A DNA stretch of 9,852 bases from Chloroflexota bacterium (GTDB lineage Bacteria > Chloroflexota > Dormibacteria > Dormibacterales > Dormibacteraceae). This document shows, one piece after another, positions 5,858 through 9,852 of the stretch. The position numbers and the translations under genes are program-made. Positions within the stretch are counted from its first letter, which is position 1. Each line of letters begins with the position of its first letter. The notes under the pieces were generated by a model. The model was not told the origin of the DNA, ran no database searches, and saw nothing but the letters and a program-made list of their open reading frames with translations. The stretch spans positions 1 through 9,852 of the forward strand of contig VBFW01000014.1 in the NCBI GenBank assembly GCA_005880525.1. The letters are read 5' to 3'.

Positions 5858-6298
5858 ATGCCGATTCCTCCCTCGTTGCTCAACCGTCCCGGCGCGCTGA
5901 TCACGATCGCCGCCCGCACAGGCCAGGAGCTGGCCAAGCGCCGCTTGAACCCCATGGGACTGAGCGTGCAGATGTGCGGCGTGATGAACCTGCTGGCGGA
6001 CGGCCCTGTATCTCAGCACGCGCTCGGCGCGCAGCTGGGAATCGATCGCACGACTGTGGTCGAATTGATCGACGATCTCAAGAAGCAGGGGGTCGTCGAG
6101 CGGCGCCGGAATCCGGCCGACCGGCGTTCGTACGCCCTGCACCTGACCGCCAAAGGGCGGACCGTCCAGAAACGGGCCACCAAGGCCTTTGACGCGGCCG
6201 TGGACGAGTTCTTCGGGCCTTTGACCTCGGCCGAGCGCAAGGCGCTGGCCGACATGCTGACCAGGATGATCCTGAAGGCCCAGGCGAAGCTGGCCTAG
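5858..6298 (+). CDS. MarR-family transcriptional regulator (second copy)
   Basis: A 146-residue winged helix-turn-helix regulator of normal MarR length. An N-terminal helix (about 10-30) is followed by the DNA-binding part: QMCGVMNLLADGPVSQHALG (38-57), then recognition helix IDRTTVVELIDDLKKQGVV (62-80), then the wing ERRRNPADRRSYALHLTAKG (81-100). The DRR and LTAKG elements are hallmarks of the family. C-terminal helices (about 105-146) complete the dimer interface. It is clearly divergent from the regulator at 1722-2159. It is codirectional with a DDN-like reductase and a DHA2 exporter separated by a palindrome-rich spacer, the usual layout of a MarR repressor with its efflux target. Confidence 0.9.
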   Translation: MPIPPSLLNRPGALITIAARTGQELAKRRLNPMGLSVQMCGVMNLLADGPVSQHALGAQLGIDRTTVVELIDDLKKQGVVERRRNPADRRSYALHLTAKGRTVQKRATKAFDAAVDEFFGPLTSAERKALADMLTRMILKAQAKLA

Positions 6299-6311
6299 CG
6301 TCCGATAACCG

Positions 6312-6340
6312 TCCCTTAAAGGAATTATCCGCTTAAGGGA
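6312..6340. promoter_or_regulatory. Inverted repeat TCCCTTAA-N13-TTAAGGGA, possible operator
   Basis: The 8-base arms at 6312-6319 and 6333-6340 are exact reverse complements. They lie in an AT-rich 65-base spacer between the second MarR gene and the reductase-exporter genes. The stem would be AT-rich and is not followed by a T-run, so an operator fits better than a terminator. A weak promoter, TTAAAG (6316-6321)-N17-GAATAA (6339-6344), could overlap it. Confidence 0.5.
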
Positions 6341-6344
6341 ATAA
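6325..6344. promoter_or_regulatory. 20-bp palindrome centred on CTTAAG, probable MarR-type operator
   Basis: The sequence fits TTATnCnCTTAAGnGnATAA, with 16 of 20 positions symmetric. It overlaps the right arm of the TCCCTTAA repeat. ATAACCG is also repeated at 6305-6311 and 6341-6347. The length and AT-rich symmetric ends resemble MarR sites, and the adjacent upstream gene encodes a MarR protein. Binding is inferred. Confidence 0.5.
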
Positions 6345-6372
6345 CCGCCAAGAGCCTCGGCTTGTGTTGGTC

Positions 6373-6777
6373 ATGAGACGCTTGACCCTCGGACCGAGAG
6401 CTCGGAACGCCATTCGCTTTGTCGCCCGGTTTGTCAACCCGCTGACGCTTCTTGTCGCGGGCCGGAGCTGGATGCGGATCGTCGGCGTGATCCGCCACCG
6501 CGGCCGCAGGACGGGCCGGCCGTACGCCACGCCGCTGGGCATGCGTCGCATCGGCGACAGCTTCGTCATGCCGCTCACGTTCGGTGACAGCGCCGCCTGG
6601 TATCGGAATGTGACCGCGTCCGGCTCGTGCGAGGTGACCTACATGGGTCGCAACTACTCGCTCACGGATCCCGAGGTCATCGACTACGAGGCGGCGGCGC
6701 CGGCCTTCCCGCGCTACGAGCTGCTGCAGTTCCGGTTCGTCGGCATCGCCCAGTACCTGCGCATGCAGATCCTCTAG
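6373..6777 (+). CDS. Nitroreductase-family deazaflavin-dependent oxidoreductase (DDN-like)
   Basis: A 134-residue protein of the split-barrel DDN/F420H2-dependent reductase family, whose members transfer hydride from reduced F420 to quinones, nitro compounds or other acceptors. Seen here: an N-terminal amphipathic part (about 9-34, RNAIRFVARFVNPLTLLVAG); the family core HRGRRTGRPYATPLGMRRIG (42-61); FVMPLTFGDSAAWYRNVTAS (64-83) with the conserved G-D-x-x-x-W-x-x-N pattern; and CEVTYMGRNYSLTDPEV (86-102). ATG 6373 gives the family's typical MRR start; GTG 6364 in frame is an alternative. Neither has a clear Shine-Dalgarno sequence. Its stop codon overlaps the ribosome-binding site of the exporter gene, so the two are co-transcribed. 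Acceptor unknown. Confidence 0.88.
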   Translation: MRRLTLGPRARNAIRFVARFVNPLTLLVAGRSWMRIVGVIRHRGRRTGRPYATPLGMRRIGDSFVMPLTFGDSAAWYRNVTASGSCEVTYMGRNYSLTDPEVIDYEAAAPAFPRYELLQFRFVGIAQYLRMQIL

Positions 6778-6780
6778 GAG
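6776..6780 (+). promoter_or_regulatory. Shine-Dalgarno site of the DHA2 exporter
   Basis: AGGAG lies 9 bases before ATG 6790 and overlaps the stop codon of the DDN-like gene (6775-6777). It contrasts with the SD-less starts of the promoter-proximal genes in this window. Confidence 0.75.
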
Positions 6781-6789
6781 AGCAAAGCA

Positions 6790-8226
6790 ATGACTCGGTC
6801 TCGCAACCTCACCCTCGCGCTCATCGTGATCGCGTTCGCACAGTTGATGGTCGTGCTCGACACCACCATCGTCAACGTGGCGCTGCCTTCGGTGCAGCGC
6901 GCACTTCATTTCAGCGCCACCGACCTGGAATGGGTCGTGAACGGTTACGCGCTCGCGTTCGGCGGACTCCTTCTTCTGGGCGGGCGAGCCGGCGACCTGT
7001 ACGGCCGACGGCGCATGTTCGTCATCGGCGTCCTGCTGTTCGCGGCCGGCTCATTCGCCGGCGGGCTGGCCACGACATCGACGTGGCTGATCGCGGCGCG
7101 TGTCATCCAGGGCGCCGGCGGCGCGATCGTCGCCCCCACCGCACTCTCCCTGATCGCCGACACCTTCCAGGAGGGCGCCGCACGCAACCGTGCCCTCGGC
7201 GTGTACGCCGGCGCGGCCGGCAGCGGCGGCGCGATCGGCCTGATCCTCGGCGGCATCATCGTCAACTACCTGTCGTGGAGGTGGGTCCTGTTCGTCAACG
7301 TCCCCATCGCCCTGGTGCTCGCAGCCGTCGCACCGAGGGTTCTTCCGGCCCCCGAAGCCCGCACTGGCCGCCTCGACCTGCCCGGAGCGATCTCGGTCAC
7401 AAGTGCCATGACATTGCTCGTGTATGGCCTGTCGCGCGCCGCCACGCACACCTGGACCGACAACCTGACCGTCGCGACGCTTGGTCTGGGCGCTGCGCTG
7501 TTGGTGCTTTTCCTTCTCATCGAGCTGCGCAGCCGCCAGCCGCTGATGCCGCTGAGCATCTTCGCGAACCGGAACCGCAGCGGCGCGTTCGCGCTGCGAA
7601 TGGTGGCCGGATCCACGACGCTCGCCGTCCTGTTCTTCCTGAGCCAGATCGTCCAGAACGTGCTCGGCTACAGCGCGCTGCAGGCGGGGTTCGCATTCCT
7701 GCCGCTCGGCGTGGGCGTTGTCATCACGGCCCAGATCACCTCGCGGCTCGTGGGACGCATTGGGCCAAGGCTGCCCATCGCGGTCGGAGCGCTTGTCGTC
7801 GCCGGTGGCCTGTTCTGGCTGTCGCGCATCGGCGGGCAAGTGAGCTACGTGCCCGACATTCTCGGCCCACTCGCAGTCCTCTCAGTCGGGCTGGGACTCA
7901 TCTTCTTCCCGACCACCGTGGTTGCCATCTCCGGCGCGGCCAGGCACGAGTCGGGCCTCGCGTCCGCGGTGCTCAATGTGAGCCAGCAGCTGGGCGGTTC
8001 GATCGGGCTAGCGGTTCTTGGAACCGTCGCGGCCAACGTGACCAGCGATCACCTCGCAGGAGCGCGGCCGACCCACACTCTTATCAACAGCGCGCTCACG
8101 GCAGGCTTCACCACCGCGTTCGAGCTCGGTGTGCCCATCGCGCTGGCCGGCTTTCTGCTTGCGCTGCTTGTCATCCGCGTGCAGCGCCCGGCCCAGAAGC
8201 CGGTAGCGCTACCCGAGGCGGCCTGA
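6790..8226 (+). CDS. MFS drug exporter, DHA2 family (14-TM type)
   Basis: A 478-residue inner-membrane transporter of the major facilitator superfamily, with the length of the 14-helix DHA2 drug:H+ antiporters (EmrB/QacA type). DHA2 signatures: motif D1 LDTTIVNVALPSVQRAL (23-39) in helix 1 with Asp24; motif A GGRAGDLYGRRR (64-75) between helices 2 and 3; motif B ARVIQGAGGAIVAPTALSLI (103-122) with Arg104; and motif C region GAAGSGGAIGLILGGII (141-157). Motif C lacks the proline usual in antiporters (Leu in GLILGG), a modest oddity. It probably exports hydrophobic drug-like compounds. It is translated from a good Shine-Dalgarno site directly after the DDN-like gene and is the likely target of the MarR at 5858-6298. 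Its last 18 bases overlap the ChrB-like gene on the other strand. Confidence 0.93.
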   Translation: MTRSRNLTLALIVIAFAQLMVVLDTTIVNVALPSVQRALHFSATDLEWVVNGYALAFGGLLLLGGRAGDLYGRRRMFVIGVLLFAAGSFAGGLATTSTWLIAARVIQGAGGAIVAPTALSLIADTFQEGAARNRALGVYAGAAGSGGAIGLILGGIIVNYLSWRWVLFVNVPIALVLAAVAPRVLPAPEARTGRLDLPGAISVTSAMTLLVYGLSRAATHTWTDNLTVATLGLGAALLVLFLLIELRSRQPLMPLSIFANRNRSGAFALRMVAGSTTLAVLFFLSQIVQNVLGYSALQAGFAFLPLGVGVVITAQITSRLVGRIGPRLPIAVGALVVAGGLFWLSRIGGQVSYVPDILGPLAVLSVGLGLIFFPTTVVAISGAARHESGLASAVLNVSQQLGGSIGLAVLGTVAANVTSDHLAGARPTHTLINSALTAGFTTAFELGVPIALAGFLLALLVIRVQRPAQKPVALPEAA

Positions 8227-8655
8227 TGCGGACTCCGCCTGGCACCACGCGTAGAGGGCGTCGTACATCGGGGTCTCGAGCTGGATCTTCCTGTGGTCGT
8301 CCATGCCGTGCACCAACGCGAAGCCGTTGGCGATCGCGTACAGGCCTGCCGCCTCCGGGCAGGAGGCTCGATCCGCGCTGACGTCGGCGCCGTGCACGAT
8401 CTGCGCCAGCCTCTTCAAGCCGGGATCCTCCAGCCCGTACTTGACCATGATCGACTCGAAGCTGCAGCGCCCGTCGACGTGGCCGAGCTCGACGTTCTTG
8501 ACGTCGTAGGGTGTGGCGCCCTCTCGCGCCGCGACGGCCATGACCTCATTCGCGGGCACGTACAGGAATTCAGCGTCCTGGTCGACGAATCGCTTGATGA
8601 GCCATGGGCATGCGATGCGATCGACATTGGCGTTCTGGCGCGTGATCCACTTCAT
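8209..8655 (-). CDS. Chromate resistance protein ChrB-like (C-terminal ChrB domain alone)
   Basis: A 148-residue soluble protein matching the ChrB/Chrome_Resist domain: WITRQNANVDRIACPWLIKR (3-22), AEFLYVP (28-34), GATPYDVKNVELGH (46-59), CSFESIM (64-70), the IVHGADVSAD segment (86-95), GLYAIANGFALVHGMDD (104-120) and YDALYAWC (131-138). In classical chromate loci, ChrB senses or regulates chromate upstream of the exporter ChrA. Here the N-terminal ChrB domain is absent and no ChrA is seen in the window, so the protein may have another redox or metal role. ATG 8655 has a perfect AGGAGG 7 bases upstream. The 3' end overlaps the DHA2 exporter gene by 18 bases (convergent), and the 5' end diverges from an MFS gene. 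Confidence 0.9.
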   Translation of the reverse strand: MKWITRQNANVDRIACPWLIKRFVDQDAEFLYVPANEVMAVAAREGATPYDVKNVELGHVDGRCSFESIMVKYGLEDPGLKRLAQIVHGADVSADRASCPEAAGLYAIANGFALVHGMDDHRKIQLETPMYDALYAWCQAESASGRLG

Positions 8656-8662
8656 TCAGCTA

Positions 8663-8668
8663 CCTCCT
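8663..8668 (-). promoter_or_regulatory. Shine-Dalgarno site of the ChrB-like gene
   Basis: The minus strand reads AGGAGG with 7 bases to ATG 8655, the strongest ribosome-binding site in the window. It fixes the start codon and predicts a leadered transcript whose promoter lies further up in the divergent spacer. Confidence 0.85.
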
Positions 8669-8678
8669 AATGCTTCCA

Positions 8679-8698
8679 GCGACCACGAGGTGGCTCGC
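8679..8698. promoter_or_regulatory. Inverted repeat in the ChrB/MFS divergent spacer
   Basis: GCGACCAC (8679-8686), spacer GAG, then GTGG (8690-8693), a single unpaired C, and TCGC (8695-8698): an 8-bp stem with one bulge. It sits in the 80-base spacer between the divergent genes and could be an operator or a leader hairpin for the ChrB mRNA. A further short repeat CTCG-CA-CGAG lies at 8694-8703. Confidence 0.35.
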
Positions 8699-8722
8699 AC
8701 GAGGGCTCAGCCATCGAAAGCT

Positions 8723-8728
8723 TAGGCT
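8723..8728 (+). promoter_or_regulatory. Putative -10 box of the right-hand MFS gene
   Basis: TAGGCT fits TAnnnT and lies 7 bases before ATG 8736, where no Shine-Dalgarno sequence is present. This again suggests a leaderless start. No recognisable -35 box. Confidence 0.35.
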
Positions 8729-8735
8729 TGCCAGG

Positions 8736-9852
8736 ATGCGCCCAACGGAGAGCCGTTCGGCCCTTTTTGGAATCGTCGCGGGCATCTTCGTCTCCGGCAC
8801 CGGCATCGGATCGCTGCTACCAATCCTGCCTCTTTACCTCCGTGAGCGCGGTGCATCCTACGCGCTGGTAGGCGTGATCGTCGGATCGGCGCTGCTCGCG
8901 CAGGCCATCGGCCAGTGGCCCGCGGGGATCCTCGCGGAGCGCGTGGGCGCGAAGGCGATGATGATCGGCGGCCTCGTCGTGGCAGCCGCGGCGTCGGTCA
9001 CATTCATAATCCCGCTGCCCATCGAGTGGCTGATCGTGCTGCGGTTCGTGCAGGGCCTCGGCTTCGCGGCGATCATCCCCGCCGAGCTCGCGGCGGTCGC
9101 CGACGTCGTGCCGCGCGCCAAGCTGGGCCGCGCCTACGGCTGGGTGTCCGGAGCACAGCAGGCCGGATACATCGGCGGGCCCGCCATCGGCGGATTCCTT
9201 GCGGTGTTCGGACGTTGGACCGTCTTCGCGGTGACCGGCGCCGCGCTTCTGGCAGCGGCGGCCGTGATCGCGGTGACGCTGCGAACGTCGTCTCGCGTAC
9301 GCGTCGACAACGTGCCGCGACTCGCTGTGAGCGGGCCGTCTCGCGCGAAGGCCGCCGTGATCGCGGTCGCCATTCTGTCGATCGGCCTCGGGCTGCTGAT
9401 CGGGGTCTACGACGTGATCTGGAGCCTTTACATGCGGTCGCGCGGAGCGAGCGACCCGGTCGTCGGCCTCTCGTTCACGCTCTTCGCGCTGCCGCTTTTG
9501 GTGGCGACGCCGCTCGCGGGCTGGAGCTCAGACCGCTGGGACCGACGCTGGCTCGCGGTCGGCTCTGTCGTGCTCGGGTCGCTGATGGGCCCGATCTATC
9601 CGTACCTGACCAGCATCCCGACGATCCTGTTCGTCGGTCTTTTCGAGGGCGCGCTGTGGGCGTTCACGACGCCTTCCATGAACTCGTTTCTGATGGATGC
9701 GGTCGCCGACCGTAGGGCGGAGGCGCAAGGCATCGTCGGCACGGCCCTGAGCAGCGCCACCGCAGTTGGATCGCTCGTGGGCGGAGCCCTCTTTGCGCTC
9801 GGCGTGGCAATTCCGTTTCTCGTTGCGGCGGGTGCCGGCATCGTGTTCGCGC
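8736..9852 (+). CDS. MFS transporter (DHA1-like), 3' partial
   Basis: The frame runs open from ATG 8736 to the right edge (372 complete codons, no stop), so the C-terminus lies outside the window. It is a polytopic inner-membrane protein of the major facilitator superfamily; the typical 12-helix DHA1-type protein is about 390-420 residues, so little is missing. Visible motifs: motif A-like GQWPAGILAERVGAK (59-73) after helix 2; motif B-like LRFVQGLGFAAIIPAE (102-117) with Arg103; motif C-like GAQQAGYIGGPAIGGFLA (139-156) retaining the Gly-Pro; and a second-half motif A AGWSSDRWDRRW (261-272). The central loop is at about 183-203. Substrate unknown; efflux is suggested by motif C. It diverges from the ChrB-like gene across an 80-base spacer. 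Confidence 0.9.
   Translation, partial: MRPTESRSALFGIVAGIFVSGTGIGSLLPILPLYLRERGASYALVGVIVGSALLAQAIGQWPAGILAERVGAKAMMIGGLVVAAAASVTFIIPLPIEWLIVLRFVQGLGFAAIIPAELAAVADVVPRAKLGRAYGWVSGAQQAGYIGGPAIGGFLAVFGRWTVFAVTGAALLAAAAVIAVTLRTSSRVRVDNVPRLAVSGPSRAKAAVIAVAILSIGLGLLIGVYDVIWSLYMRSRGASDPVVGLSFTLFALPLLVATPLAGWSSDRWDRRWLAVGSVVLGSLMGPIYPYLTSIPTILFVGLFEGALWAFTTPSMNSFLMDAVADRRAEAQGIVGTALSSATAVGSLVGGALFALGVAIPFLVAAGAGIVFA

Noticed and set aside
5078..6142. 354-residue open frame on the minus strand across the dehalogenase and second MarR genes
   Set aside because: It is the antisense shadow of two well-supported genes. The translation is Arg/Gln/His-rich with no recognisable motif, as expected in GC-rich DNA.
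6312..6340. Intrinsic terminator after the second MarR gene
   Set aside because: The stem is AT-rich with a 13-base loop and no T-tract follows, so an operator is more plausible.
6627..8381. 584-residue plus-strand open frame overlapping the DHA2 exporter in another frame
   Set aside because: Very Arg/Ala/His-rich and hydrophilic, spanning two real genes. The exporter frame has DHA2 motifs and a Shine-Dalgarno site.
1..9852. CRISPR arrays, tRNA/rRNA genes, insertion sequences, phage or toxin-antitoxin genes
   Set aside because: No regularly spaced repeats, cloverleaf-like sequences, transposase or integrase motifs or terminal repeats were seen on either strand.

Overview
The window is GC-rich and densely coded, with gaps of 2 to 80 bases between genes. 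It looks like accessory chromosome from a free-living, probably soil-type bacterium. Several proteins belong to families that use the deazaflavin F420 (PPOX/Rv1155-like, luciferase-like monooxygenase, DDN-like nitroreductase). At least five genes lack a Shine-Dalgarno sequence and have a -10-like box 6 to 8 bases before the start codon, which suggests leaderless mRNAs. Both traits fit Actinomycetota or Chloroflexota/Dormibacterota-like bacteria. The lineage is inference; no rRNA or marker gene is present.

Layout. (1) Positions 2-1339: the 3' part of a membrane-anchored, seven-fold Asp-box (BNR/Ycf48-like) beta-propeller protein, open at the left edge. It converges on a small membrane-anchored repeat protein (1336-1659, minus), and the two genes share the CTAG that forms both stop codons. 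(2) Positions 1722-5794: a MarR-type regulator (minus) diverges from a tightly packed five-gene operon encoding an alpha/beta hydrolase, a PPOX-fold F420/flavin oxidoreductase, an aldo/keto reductase, an F420-dependent LLM-type oxidoreductase and a haloacid-dehalogenase-type HAD hydrolase. The short divergent spacer holds a good sigma70-like promoter (TTGCGT-N17-TACAAT) with an inverted repeat GTATAT-N10-ATATAC lying between and into its boxes, a usual place for a MarR operator. (3) Positions 5858-8226: a second MarR regulator, a palindrome-rich spacer, a DDN-like deazaflavin-dependent nitroreductase and a 14-TM DHA2-type drug exporter, all on the plus strand. (4) Positions 8209-9852: a stand-alone ChrB C-terminal-domain protein (minus) whose 3' end overlaps the exporter gene, diverging from a DHA1-like MFS transporter cut off by the right edge.

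Taken together this is a detoxification or catabolism neighbourhood: two MarR-controlled modules, one enzymatic (hydrolysis, reduction, possible dehalogenation) and one reduction plus efflux, followed by a chromate-resistance-type gene and another exporter. No RNA gene, CRISPR array, insertion sequence or phage gene was seen. The families are individually known. The most unusual element is the combination of three F420-linked families with two MarR switches and apparently leaderless, operator-embedded promoters.
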